From Gracilaria domingensis (lineage: Eukaryota; Rhodophyta; Florideophyceae; Gracilariales; Gracilariaceae), in contig VCMS01000169.1 of the NCBI GenBank assembly GCA_022539475.1, positions 306,711-370,710 on the forward strand: a DNA stretch of 64,000 bases, in the 5' to 3' direction. The notes beneath the pieces were generated by a model. It was not told the DNA's origin. It ran no database searches and saw nothing but the letters and a program-made list of their open reading frames with translations. The translations under genes and the position numbers were made by a program. Shown here piece by piece: positions 11,230 to 20,953 of this stretch (positions within the stretch are counted from its first letter, which is position 1; every line of letters begins with the position of its first letter).

Positions 11230-12790
11230 GCATCAAACACCTCACTTCCAGCATTCGTCGCAACCGTTGCGCATTTTACACCGTGCGCCCGAAACGCCGC
11301 CGACCAACGAGTGCCGCGTTCACAGCGACCGCCTCGCTGGAGCCCTCTCCTCTAACGCAACACGTGGCGCACACGCGCCTCACCCCCATCCGGTTTGTTC
11401 CCGCCCGCCAACAAAACGATGCCACCTCGCGTCCGCCTCCCGCTCCCTCGCGCCGCCCTCCTGCCGCCGTCGTCCTTGTCCCATCCGTTGGTCACGCGTT
11501 GACCCGACCTTCAAGGAAGCCTTGTCCCGCAGACCAACTGTCGAATGCCGGCCTTCCCCGTCTCCGGCGAGCTCCCAAGCCTTCGCGGCGCCTTCGTTTG
11601 CACCGCACCTGATGCTGTGAGCGCGCCCGTCGGAGCGGCGAGGCCGTACGAGAATGCCGACACGTAGGGCGGTCGGCAAAGCTTGGCGAGCTCTCGTTCG
11701 CTGCCGCACAGGTCCTTGTCAAACGTTTGGTATCATTGGCTGGCTGCTGCCTCCGTCCTTGCGCAGGGTCGGCAGCAATTCGGGTGGCGCACCGGGCGCT
11801 GCCCCAACGGCAGTTTGCTGGTGATTTGGGGTCGGTGTGCGGCGTTTTCGTTTTTCCACCAGGTACGCCCGGTTTTTGCCGACGTGCACGAGAGCTTCCA
11901 CTCTTTTCGTTCTGGTAAAGCGCAAAGGGAAGTTGGCCCGAGTTGACAGCATGGCTGATGGCAATGGCAGCTGCGAATCAAACCATCAAGTGATGGCTTT
12001 TGGGCTCGCCGTGATCAGATACCGACAGCTTGTCGTCAGTGCTTGCTCCATGTGAAGAGCTTCTCGTGGAGAGAAAAAGGGCCAGTCTTTCTCGTCTGGC
12101 TTTAAATCTGCCAATAAACTCAGAGAAACAATGCAATTGAGGCGAACGTGGATAGGTTCTATCGATGGAGACTTTTGCACAACTATTTGCCTCTGCCAAA
12201 GCTCGAGGGCGCCAGCAGCTTCGTTCTCACCTCCCACACTCTCATGGCTCTTACCAAGACTGCCATCGTGCTTTTCGTCTTGTTTGCGTTTTTGACAGTT
12301 GTGACCCTCCCGATAGCAATTCTCATATATGGCCTCAAGAGCTATACGGCAGCCACTTGCGAAATACTGAGAGTGTTTCCCGACCAACGATACAAAGTAC
12401 TGGTAATGCCGAACGACCACTCCAAGCTGCCGATTGAAACTTTTGAATTTGGAACACGTTTCGAGACCGGGCAGATAGTGGACTGCGTTTACAAGTCAAT
12501 ATATGACGGAGGTAATGCTGCGGTCAGGTTTGGAAAGCAACGACCAGATTTGACTGTTGGGGAGTATCTTTTCATCACTTCTTGTGTTGTGTTCTGCTTC
12601 TTCCTTTTCCTTGCTTGTGTCGCCCCTCTCCTTGACCAGTGGCGGCACGCTCTGCCATAAAGTATTCTGGATGTCAGCGCCAGCGCCAGGGTGAGCGACA
12701 GCCGACTGCATAACGTCAAAGCTGCGTTGCGAATTTTCAGAAAGGAGCCATGACAACTTGAAGGCAGGGTTGCCGGCTGGCTAGAGAAGG
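11230..12790 (+). repeat. Tandem segmental duplication, unit 1
   Basis: This block is repeated at 13294-14860 with an offset of about 2072 bases and strong similarity through a GC-rich upstream part, the coding region and the downstream flank. It carries the two-membrane-segment gene at 12244-12660. The GC-rich upstream ~700 bases have no frame conserved in length between the units and may be promoter or leader. Confidence 0.85.
12244..12660 (+). CDS. Two-membrane-segment protein, tandem paralogue 1, unknown function
   Basis: 138 residues from the ATG shared with the second copy (MALTKTAIVL). A hydrophobic segment at about residues 6-29, a soluble loop of ~75 residues, and a second hydrophobic segment at about 109-130 (FITSCVVFCFFLFLACVAPL). 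The loop has the conserved stretches ATCEILRVFPDQRYKVLVMP and GTRFETGQIVDC, with Cys residues that could form a lumenal or extracellular disulphide. The frame continues upstream to an ATG at 12148, but the second copy does not share that extension. Paralogue 14316-14717 is about 70 percent identical by eye, with indels limited to the loop, which suggests selection on the protein. No known family is recognised. Confidence 0.7.
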   Translation: MALTKTAIVLFVLFAFLTVVTLPIAILIYGLKSYTAATCEILRVFPDQRYKVLVMPNDHSKLPIETFEFGTRFETGQIVDCVYKSIYDGGNAAVRFGKQRPDLTVGEYLFITSCVVFCFFLFLACVAPLLDQWRHALP

Positions 12791-12820
12791 CTAGAGACTC
12801 TCTAGTAGAGAGCTGCCAAT

Positions 12821-13287
12821 ATCAATTGGCTCTGGGGTTCGAACCACAGGCGCACGGGCGCGGTAGTTCTGGTAGCGCTGCTGAGGTCGCAGAGACAAGC
12901 AGACGCAGGTTAGCACGGCAGGCGTTAAGAACGCAGACGTACTGAAAGAAGAAGAAGAAGAAGAATCAGAATGTAGTATAGTTCGTTGTTGATGATCTCC
13001 TGAGTACACTATGGTATCCAGTGTCTACGTTACTAAAGCAAAGAACCAGACTACGAACATATGCAATCTATTCGTCCTACACATCCATACACGTGCGCAT
13101 TTGCATCCATCACATTACTTGAAATGTGAGTATCCACTCTGATCGATCCTGCAAAAGCAATAGGGTGAGCAACTTGATAACAGCACAGTGTAGCATACCG
13201 ATTCATCGTACGCATGTAGACTTTCGCAGTATTATCACAGCTCCTACTTCAGTAACAGTCGATATAATCTCAAGTAGATGTTCCACA
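12821..13287. mobile_element. 467-bp insertion between tandem units, possible LTR-type fragment
   Basis: The flanks gccaat (12815-12820) and gccaat (13288-13293) form a direct repeat. The downstream third paralogue has the uninterrupted junction agagctgccaatgaacg near 14920, so this segment is an insertion. It contains a (gaa)n run near 12946 and the string tggtatccagtg near 13011, which resembles a primer-binding site for initiator tRNA-Met. A truncated Copia-type LTR plus leader is one reading; the class is not secure. Confidence 0.55.
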
Positions 13288-14021
13288 GCCAATGAACGTT
13301 GGCAACCGACGCATCGCCCAACTGCTCCCCGACCAATCCCGCGAAGCGGCGGGGGGGAAGCGGTATCTAAAGCCTGCAAAGCAGCAGGTGGCGCACACGC
13401 GCCTCACCCATCCCGGTTTGCTCCCTCGGGCCACCAAAACGCCGCCACCTCGCGCCCGACTCGCGCTCCCTCGCGCTCCCCCGCTGGTCGCCGTCGCCCT
13501 TGTCGCATCCCTTGGTCACGCGTTGACACGATCTTCAACCGAGCATCGCCTCGCCGCCCAACTGTCGATTGCCGGCCTTTTCCGCCTCCGGCGAGCTCCC
13601 TGCCAAAGCCTTTGCGGCGCCCTCGTCTCCACCTCACGAGAAGCTGTGAAGTGCTCGTCGGAGCGGCGATGCCCAATGAGAATGCCGACACGCAGGGCGA
13701 GCGGCGGAGCTTGACGAGCTCTGCTTTGTTGCTGCACAGTGCCGTGCCGCTCATTTGGCGGAGCTTTGTTCTTTGCAGGAGTCTTTCTTATCGGAAACGT
13801 TTGGTAACATTGACGGACTGCTGCCTCCGTCCTTGCGGCGGGTCGGCAGCGATTCGGACGGTGCGACGGGAGCTCCAACGACAGTTTGTCGATGATTTTG
13901 GTGTCGGTGTGCGGTGTTCTCGTTGTTCCACCAAGTAAGCCCGGTTTTCGCAGACTTGGGGAGGCTGCCACTCTTTTCGTTCTGCTGAAGCTCAAAAGGG
14001 AAATTTGTTCAAGTTGACAGC

Positions 14022-14189
14022 ATGGCCGATGACACTGGCAGCTGCGAAGCAAAGCATGCAAGTGGTGGCTTTTTGGACTGGCTGCGATCAAATACTGACA
14101 GCTTGTCGTCGGTGCTCGCACCGTGTGAAGAGCTTCTCTTGGGGAAAAAGCTGCCAGTATTTCTTTGCTGGCTTTTTATCTGCCAATAA
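14022..14189 (+). CDS. Candidate 55-codon small ORF upstream of paralogue 2
   Basis: ATG follows gttgacagc, which is conserved in unit 1. The frame reads MADDTGSCEAKHASGGFLDW and continues to a hydrophobic end LPVFLCWLFICQ. The stop overlaps an AATAAA (14185-14190). In unit 1 the matching ORF starts at 11951 with the same MAD.GSCE beginning, but indels change the rest of it (34 codons, ending 12055). It could be a small membrane peptide, an upstream ORF, or a first exon. Weak support, since the frame is not conserved between units. Confidence 0.3.
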   Translation: MADDTGSCEAKHASGGFLDWLRSNTDSLSSVLAPCEELLLGKKLPVFLCWLFICQ

Positions 14190-14315
14190 ACTCAGAGAAA
14201 CAATGCAATTGAGGCGAACGTGGATGGGTTCTATTGATGGAGACTACTGCACAACTACTTACCTCTGCCAAAGCTCGAGGCCGCCAGCAGCATCATTCTC
14301 ATCTCCCACACTCTC

Positions 14316-14717
14316 ATGGCTCTCACCAAGACTGCCATCGTGCTTTCCGCATTGTTTGCGTTTTTGACAGTTGTGATCCTCCCGTTAGCATTTATCATAT
14401 ATGTCTTCACGCACTATACAGCGGCCAAGTGCGAAATATTGAGAGCGTTTCCCGAGCAACGATACAAAGTACTCATAATGCCGAACGACCACTCCAAGCT
14501 GCCGTTTGAAGCTTTTGTGTTTGGCGAACGTTTCGAGACCGGGCAGATAGTGGACTGCGTTCACAGAGGTATTGCTGTGGTCAGGTTTGGGAGGCAACGA
14601 CCAGGTTTGACTGCTGGGGATTATGGTTTTATCATTCCTGCTGTTGTGATCTGCTTCCTCCTTTTCCTCTGTTGGGTCGAACCTTTGCTTGGCCAGTGGC
14701 GGTACGCTCCGGCATAA
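14316..14717 (+). CDS. Two-membrane-segment protein, tandem paralogue 2, unknown function
   Basis: 133 residues, MALTKTAIVLSALFAFLTVV onward. Same plan as paralogue 1: N-terminal hydrophobic segment (about 6-29), a loop with AKCEILRAFPEQRYKVLIMP and GERFETGQIVDC, and a C-terminal hydrophobic segment (about 104-124, FIIPAVVICFLLFLCW) followed by a short tail. Relative to paralogue 1 the loop is a few residues shorter just after IVDC. The start is fixed by the identical MALTKTAIVL in both copies. No family is recognised; a small membrane protein of the cell surface or endomembranes is an inference from the hydrophobic pattern only. Confidence 0.7.
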   Translation: MALTKTAIVLSALFAFLTVVILPLAFIIYVFTHYTAAKCEILRAFPEQRYKVLIMPNDHSKLPFEAFVFGERFETGQIVDCVHRGIAVVRFGRQRPGLTAGDYGFIIPAVVICFLLFLCWVEPLLGQWRYAPA

Positions 14718-15079
14718 AGTATTCTGGATGACAATTCCAGCGCCAACGTGAGGGACAACCGACTGCATAACGTCAAAGGTGCGTTGCGATTCGCGTGAAC
14801 TTCGGAAAGGAGCCATGACAACTTGGAGGCAGCGTCGACGTCATTGAAGCGTGGTGGGTCAACGAGACGCATTACATTCTGGAGTCGCTAATTAATTTGG
14901 GGAAGATTTCGGACGACAGAGAGCTGCCAATGAACGATGGGAAACAATGCATCGCGTATGTTGTTCCAGCAATCCTATAACGTTGCACGTACTGAATAAA
15001 GCTCACATCGCAACCGTTTCATTCCTGAGAGCGGGCCTTGGGCCCTCAACACCACAAGCCAAAGGCAGCTTAGGTTACG

Positions 15080-15300
15080 TCTCCTACGCTCTCAGGGCAC
15101 TCAGCAAAACGGGTATCGTGCTTCGCGTCTTGGTTGCGTTTTCCGTCGGCATGACACTCCCGGCGGCACGTCTCGTGTATTCTCTCAAAGGTCTTCCTCG
15201 TTTAGGAGCAGCCACCTGCGAGATACTGAAAGTTTTCCCTAACCAACGTTTCATCAAAGTTCTGGTCGAACACGGCGCAGGATGCAAAAAGTCCCCTACA
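15080..15300 (+). pseudogene. Third, degraded paralogue of the two-membrane-segment family
   Basis: The frame reads ALSKTGIVLRVLVAFSVGMT then ATCEILKVFPNQRFIKVLVE, clearly matching the N-terminal segment and first loop block of paralogues 1 and 2. Similarity ends after about 70 residues: the GQIVDC block and second hydrophobic segment are missing, although the frame runs open from 14947 to 15498. Probably a truncated relic, so the family had at least three tandem members. Confidence 0.65.
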
Positions 15301-16059
15301 TCCTTGACCCTCGATACCTACCAGCACAGTCTGTTCTGTTTTGGCTCTGGGATTCGACAGATTTCGTCGGACCCGCCTAAACTCAAAAGAAGCCCTGCTC
15401 CCATGCACGCGATCGCGATGGCAAAGCAGAGCGTACCGGAGCGCGACGGGAGCGCAAGCGGACGAACCTCCAGTGCGGGTTTTGGTGGAGCATCTTGAGC
15501 CCTACCAGTGTCAATCCGCTCAATTAAATCCCCTCATCGATCACTCCCGTTTCGCTCTCTTGAAGATCTTAAATGTTTGGGTAGTTCGGAGACACAGAAC
15601 AGGCACCTGCCCATCAGGTTCTGCTACACCGTCCGGCACAACCGAACGCGTTCAGTGAGCCCCAGGGGGGCGACATTGCTACACGGGTGGGGAAGAAGGG
15701 AAAACTAAAGCCCTAAAGAGCGCCACAGATGTCGAGATCTGTCCCAATGCATGCCTTCTGGCTCTCAAGAGAGCTAGAGCACGGACCAACGTAGCCCGGT
15801 CTCGCGGCCCCGGAGGGGCTGGTGGAGCGAGCGGCGTCAGGGTTGCACAGTGGCGGCCCCAGAGCGGGCTGCGTGCGCGGACGGACTTGCGGCCCCGAAG
15901 GGGCTGTGTCGCGTAGTGTCGGAAGACGACGTAAAGTTGAATGTACTTTGTTGTAGAAGATAGATCATCGATTCGTTGTGATGAAGTCACTCGCCGACCA
16001 CTACAAGCTACTTAAGTACTATCTTGAGATAGCGTAAACCTTCTAAACCGCGTATCTCC

Positions 16060-16150
16060 CCACCGATCCAGATTAATTGCAGGAGCTCTATCGCTGCGCA
16101 TATGCGCCTGTGATATAAATCAAATACAGTATATCTCTCCAGAGATATAC
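16060..16150 (+). repeat. Dispersed repeat R4, copy 1
   Basis: attgcaggagctctatcgct, then cgcatatgcgcctgtgatat and aaatcaaatacagtatatc. The same string order occurs at 50590-50672. Contains short inverted motifs around gagatatac. Class unknown. Confidence 0.6.
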
Positions 16151-16237
16151 ATTATTGTCCGCTGCGGGACGAGCTTATGCTCTAAAGAATAATTTATGTC
16201 TTGGAGAGGAGGGGGCGACGAGAGCGGACATGGTTTC

Positions 16238-16297
16238 GTCGTGCGTATGGACATCGTCCATGGCACACAGCATCTCTCCACAAGAGAGATGCTGCTC
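16238..16297 (-). repeat. Two-hairpin dispersed element, copy 1
   Basis: On the minus strand: an 11-bp hairpin (cagcatctctc / gagagatgctg, loop ttgtg), a short spacer, then a 6-bp hairpin (atggac-gat-gtccat), ending gcacgac. The copy at 62006-62069 keeps both stems, with one base pair changed on both sides (T-A to C-G). Either a structured RNA or a short retroelement piece. Confidence 0.5.
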
Positions 16298-18150
16298 CCC
16301 TCAGGGTTGGGAGGGTTGGGAAAACGAAAACAACCAAAGCTGTACGGCCAGCAAGACTCCCGGTGGCGCGATCGGGACGAAGACGAGCGGTAAGGCGAGG
16401 GCGTCGGCGGTGCGGCCGTCGTCGCCGCGGCCGCCGGCGCCGCGCACTGAAGAGCATCTCCAGAGCTCCGCGTGTCCCTGCGCTGTAATAAAACTTCTTC
16501 TGCGTTCCTAGAAATCATAGTATTATCCCTAGCGATGTACTTGCCGCACCACTACACAGTACGATACCATTCCATGACCTCCACGGTCCCATAATGAAGG
16601 AGATCCAGATACAAATCTGGAACATTTCATAATCTGTATATCTACAACAGACGCCGCATCGTGAGAGGAGAACGACGCGGGGTCTGCGGCGCAGCGTCGG
16701 CGATGGCGATTGCCGCCATGAAGATTGCCACAAACGATCGTTTAATATCAAGACCGTCGCCGGCGCTCTTTAGATCTCCAATCCGCTCACTCCCGTTCAA
16801 AATAAATCATCTTCTTCGTTCCTCAAATTACTATTATCGTGCCTAGAAAATCCAATATTCTTGAACTGTCCCAGGATTAGGCGATAGCAGCCGCAACTGC
16901 TCACCAAGTGCCCAACTGATTTGAATATCACCTTATCCTGACATCTTCGGCGAGTATGCTTCTCAACTGGATGTGAGAGCACATGGAAGCACTATAGATT
17001 TTATGACGTAGTGCATGACTCTCTTCATTCCGGAATTCCAGAGGCCAGAATGCCCCAACTCTGTCGTTCATGTCTAGATAACTCTGCCTCCACACACCGC
17101 CCCCCGGCTTCATCATGCGCCACGATCGCGCCGACCGCAGCTCTGGAAAACAAATACTTACGTCAATCTATGGGACAAAATCTCGAGGATTAGTTTTGAG
17201 ACGCTTTGTATAGATGAAATCGTGGTGTTTCCCTTTCTGCAACACTATAAGAGTATTTTCGTGTCATCTCGAACGATCCTGGTACGAAAGCTACAACAGT
17301 CGTTGCAGTATTAGTTACGCTCAAACCGCTCTTGGTTGTCATTGTCACAAATACTGTGTGGGAAATAGTTGTGTCGAATTAGATGAAGCATAGTTGTACT
17401 TTGAATTTCTCCGAAACTAAAAATGAAAGTGGCTGCATCCCAAATAGAACAAGAGCGTTTCTACAAGGTTGAGACGTAAATATAAATAAATTGTTAAAAC
17501 ATGGTGTTCTCACTTTGAAAAAGAATATTTTGAAACTTGTAAAATTCTTTTTTTTCCCCATGTTCTTGCTGACAAGCAAAACTTTTTAGAACCTTTTAGC
17601 ATTTGAGATCTTCTTCCTTCTCGTAGAGAATATTTCTTTTCAACAACCTTGCTTTTTATACAGATTCTAATGACTAGAAGTTTACTTTTAACTGCCGATT
17701 ATTCGAAACGAAGTACTTGTTTTTCTTCTTTAATTTTTTAGATAGAAGCTCTGCATAAAATAGGAAACGAACCAGATTTTTACCAAGTGTTTCAAAAATC
17801 TTTTCGTAAACAATTCGAAAAAGAAAATGCTATCTAAGCGAAAGTTCAAGGCATTAGCATTGTTCTTTTACACAGCGGTTCCGATCAATCTCCTTCTTCA
17901 TACCTCGAAATCCCAAACATTTGGTTTTCTTGGAATTGTAACATGCAGAAACCCATAGTACAATAGAGCCGTTGGGAGTTATGTGAGGTTATATCTCGTG
18001 CTTCGTATACTTGACAAGCTACATTATTATCAAATCCAAGAAATGAGCTCACATTGGACATGTCCTCCAAAATAGGTGGAAGCAAGGATTTTATTTTGCG
18101 CAGTTTTCTCTTTCTTGGCATGGCAATGATTTATAGTACGGTTTTCTCCC

Positions 18151-18693
18151 CAGGTCCGTATTTGTGACTAGATTTTTGACCAAGTCCAAAAGTCAAAGTC
18201 ACTCAAAAAAAATTCACAGTTAGTCACATTTAGTCACATTTTCTTTCGTTGTTTTTCTAAGCGTGCTTGTTCAGAAATTAAGCTGCACTGCTCTTGTTGT
18301 GAGATATACAAGTGTATATCTCAACTTGCTAAGCCTCTATTTGTTCTAAAGAATGATAATTTCAAACTTCAAAAATTTTGAAAAGTTTCAAAAACTTAGC
18401 AGAAAATTGAAAACACATGCAAAATTAATCAAATAAAGGGGCATATTAACAAATCACTAATTAAGTATAATATTTGTAGTGAGGATCAAACTTGAGACTT
18501 AATTTGAAAACCATTTAAGCTATCATATAACATTAGCGTAGAAATTTTAGTAGTTGTAAATCTGCCACGTGTATTTGTGGCCATTTGTACTGTAAATGAC
18601 TAAATGTGACTAGGATTTTATTGCCTTTGCTAGTCAGTCAGTCATTAGTCAATTCCTGTTCTAACAAATCAGTCAGTCACAAATACGGGCCTG
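18151..18693. mobile_element. hAT-type MITE, 543 bp
   Basis: Terminal inverted repeats: caggtccgtatttgtgac at the left, gtcacaaatacgggcctg at the right (17 of 18 match). Sub-terminal runs of gtcac and agtcagtca recur on both sides. The 8-bp flanks tttctccc and gttctacc agree at 6 of 8 positions, consistent with an aged hAT target duplication. The core is AT-rich with no coding capacity. Confidence 0.8.
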
Positions 18694-19364
18694 GTTCTAC
18701 CAAAAAGACTGTCATGCTCCGTTTGACGCAGCGCGTATTGTAAACTTTTTAAATCTTATGCTGTATTTGTGAAACAAAGAGCTTGACCCTATTTCTTGAA
18801 AATGATCAAATATACAAGCGGTAATTTTGTCCTCCTAATCCATTAATTTCGAGTGTCCTAGAAGTTTTTGTCCTACATTTTAATTGCGTGCAAGTTGTTC
18901 TAGAAGTTGCTGGAAGATGTTCTGGACTTGATTTCAATTCACCACAATTCTTCCCAAATATGTAATGCACGAAGTTCTAAAGAGAGAACATGTTTTACAG
19001 TGTTATTCATATACGGGGAGTACAAGAGTAGGCGTCAAAAGGGAATACAAGGAACTACAAAAGATTTGTGCTTGATTTCTCATATTCCCTTATTTCAAAC
19101 TATGAATTTGGGCGGTCGTGTTCTCTTTTGTCTTGTTCCTGCTTTGGGATCATCTTAGACGATGCACAGGACGAAAATGGGTTTATTAAATGTAACCTTG
19201 AGAGCTTGATATAAGTCGTTGCTATTCATATTCTTCGCATCTTTTCTCAACCTCTCCTCCAAAAACCCCTACTCTTGGATACATAAACACATTCTTTTCT
19301 CTGTTAGCCTAATTTATTCTTACTTGAGAGACAAACTTTGTCCTACATCGCGCCAAAACCGAAC
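18694..19364. other. Intergenic and presumed 5' flank of the cyclin gene
   Basis: AT-rich, no convincing gene. The last 100 bases before the cyclin start are C/T-rich (ctcaacctctcctccaaaaa) and contain gatacataaacac near 19278, possibly part of the core promoter. Confidence 0.35.
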
Positions 19365-20171
19365 ATGAGTCAAAAAGACCGACACTTGTCTAGAGCGTAT
19401 ACTAGAAATTCGTTGCAAGACGAGAATTCACCCCAAGCCTTGGAAACAAATGCTGTCTTTTCACCTTGCCCAGAGTCAACGTCATTCTCTACAACTACTC
19501 CATCCATTACATCCTCTCGCTTCCATGAGAATTGCTCTGCGTCCTGCTCTTCACAGTCCCTAAGCCCATCCCGTCTCACAAACTGTGAGTTGCTCATCAG
19601 CGTGCTAGAGTGTTACATGACAATGCAAATTCGTCGCAATGACCGTTTTCTCGCAAGTGATTCAGAGTCGCCCAGTGCGACCCCTCTAGGTTCACAGGAT
19701 GCGAGAAAGAACTTGTCGATATTTCACAGTGTAGAAGCCCCGGGCATGACACCTGTGGAATACCTTCGTCGTGTTGCCGAGTACGCGATCTGCTCAAGGT
19801 CAGCATTTATTGTAGCGTTCTTCTATCTCGAGAAGGTAACAAATTTGCAAAACCCTATGTATACAGTGGATTCTCGAAGCATTCACAGATTTCTGCTCAC
19901 TGCCACTCTGCTGGCCATCAAAGTAGTCGATGACATTTTTTGTGACAACCACCATATCGCTCTGGTTGGGGGAATAGATGTTCAGGAGCTTAACGTTTTG
20001 GAACTGAATATGCTCCATATGTTGAAGTTTGAGCTTTTCGTGAGTGTCGAACAGTACTGTGATTTTGAACAATTCGTGTTTAGAGAGGTTATGTCTTGTG
20101 ATGATGATGAAGCCTGTGTGATCCGTGAGCTGCTTCGAGACTTGGGATATTCTGTTGATGAATTAAGATAA
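19365..20171 (+). CDS. PHO80/U-type (P-type) cyclin
   Basis: 268 residues from the first ATG (MSQKDRHLSR). The N-terminal ~85 residues are Ser/Thr-rich and probably disordered. The cyclin box spans about residues 115-235 with family hallmarks: TPVEYLRRVAEYAICS, then VDSRSIHRFLLTATLLAIKV followed by VDD, and VGGIDVQELNVLELNMLHML. This matches the PHO80-like cyclins (Pfam Cyclin, PF08613) that bind PHO85-type kinases and link nutrient, often phosphate, status to growth. Single exon, complete; the acidic end (MSCDDDEACV) is short. Immediately downstream (20.36 kb) begins the transposon nest, so its 3' region may have been altered. Confidence 0.88.
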   Translation: MSQKDRHLSRAYTRNSLQDENSPQALETNAVFSPCPESTSFSTTTPSITSSRFHENCSASCSSQSLSPSRLTNCELLISVLECYMTMQIRRNDRFLASDSESPSATPLGSQDARKNLSIFHSVEAPGMTPVEYLRRVAEYAICSRSAFIVAFFYLEKVTNLQNPMYTVDSRSIHRFLLTATLLAIKVVDDIFCDNHHIALVGGIDVQELNVLELNMLHMLKFELFVSVEQYCDFEQFVFREVMSCDDDEACVIRELLRDLGYSVDELR

Positions 20172-20359
20172 TTGTCTTTTCTGGCAGAGTTGTTCATGTT
20201 TTCGGAAATGAAACCTGTGAAGTTAGCTTTAGACTATAGGCAGCTGCCCCTCTATTTTCTGTGCAAGAAAGTTAAGGAAACGTTCTGCAGCTACAAAGGC
20301 AGTTTTCACTCTGATCTGCCTTAGCTATGCCGTAAAGATGGAGTCATATTCATTGCAAA

Positions 20360-20502
20360 GCTCTTACTAGGGTAGACACTTGCTAATCAGCTTAAAATGT
20401 AAAGCCAATTTTAGCGAAAATAAACACTTGCGCTAACAGTAGTTTTAATAATCTTTTTAGGTTGATAGTACACTGACGAGAACCGCGCTCTTATATATAG
20501 AA
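20360..20502 (-). repeat. R2 repeat, copy 1, part left of the MULE
   Basis: Its reverse complement matches 50100-50245: the blocks tcagtgta, aaaactactgttarcgc, and tttaaattttgagctg or its variant. It ends with tatatagaa (20494-20502), the left copy of the 9-bp MULE target duplication. Confidence 0.8.
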
Positions 20503-20953
20503 AAATGGGAGCATCCTGAAACCGCAAGAACGCATTTTGTTCGACCCGCAAAGTCACGACTTGATCGCCCAGTGTGACTTTGCGCTTGCGGTGGAGCCCA
20601 TATTGGTCAGCGTGCTCGTCCCGCTGACCAAGTTTTACTCCAGTCGCAAACACGTTCTTTCTGAGCGCGTGATCTCCACATGTGAATAACACTGGGCTGC
20701 TTTCGCTGCGCGGCTTCCTTTTTTCGCGTTCATTCCGCTGCGCCTTTCGTTCAATGCGCCACCGTTTTGCGATGGATTCCAATGATTGTCTTTACCTCAA
20801 CCGAAGCAAGATACTTGCGTGCCCGACAGCCAACACCCATGAAGCCTAACGAAACGAGTACGATTTCCGCACTACTTTTACCTTGTGCCCACGCTGTAAA
20901 GACCATCATCTGACATATATGCTTTCCTTTCCTCTATTGCCGTCTACAAATCT

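Larger units (their letters stand above)
13294..14860 (+). repeat. Tandem segmental duplication, unit 2
   Basis: Second copy of 11230-12790. Shared landmarks include ggtcacgcgttgac, gagaatgccgacacg, the gene itself, and the downstream cgactgcataacgtcaaagg. The 467-bp insertion lies at the junction with unit 1. Confidence 0.85.
15500..18150. other. Gene-free stretch with short dispersed repeats
   Basis: No supportable gene. The first part is GC-rich with the near-repeats gcggccccggaggggct (15812) and gcggccccgaaggggct (about 15890). A motif of the form aataaa.cttctt..gttcct recurs near 16486 and 16800 and, inverted, near 61370-61385. From about 17.2 kb the DNA is AT-rich without coding potential. 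Two features listed separately fall inside: the R4 repeat and a two-hairpin element. Confidence 0.5.

Noticed and set aside
12777-12860. tRNA-like segment with ggttcgaacc
   Set aside because: The T-stem does not pair properly and the segment crosses the insertion boundary at 12820, so not a tRNA gene.
13126-13938. 270-codon plus-strand ORF upstream of paralogue 2
   Set aside because: It begins inside the 467-bp insertion and runs through GC-rich DNA; the equivalent region in unit 1 has no matching frame length.
20411-20782. 123-codon minus-strand ORF rich in Lys and Arg
   Set aside because: It crosses the R2/MULE/Harbinger A junctions, so it is a chance frame over three different elements.
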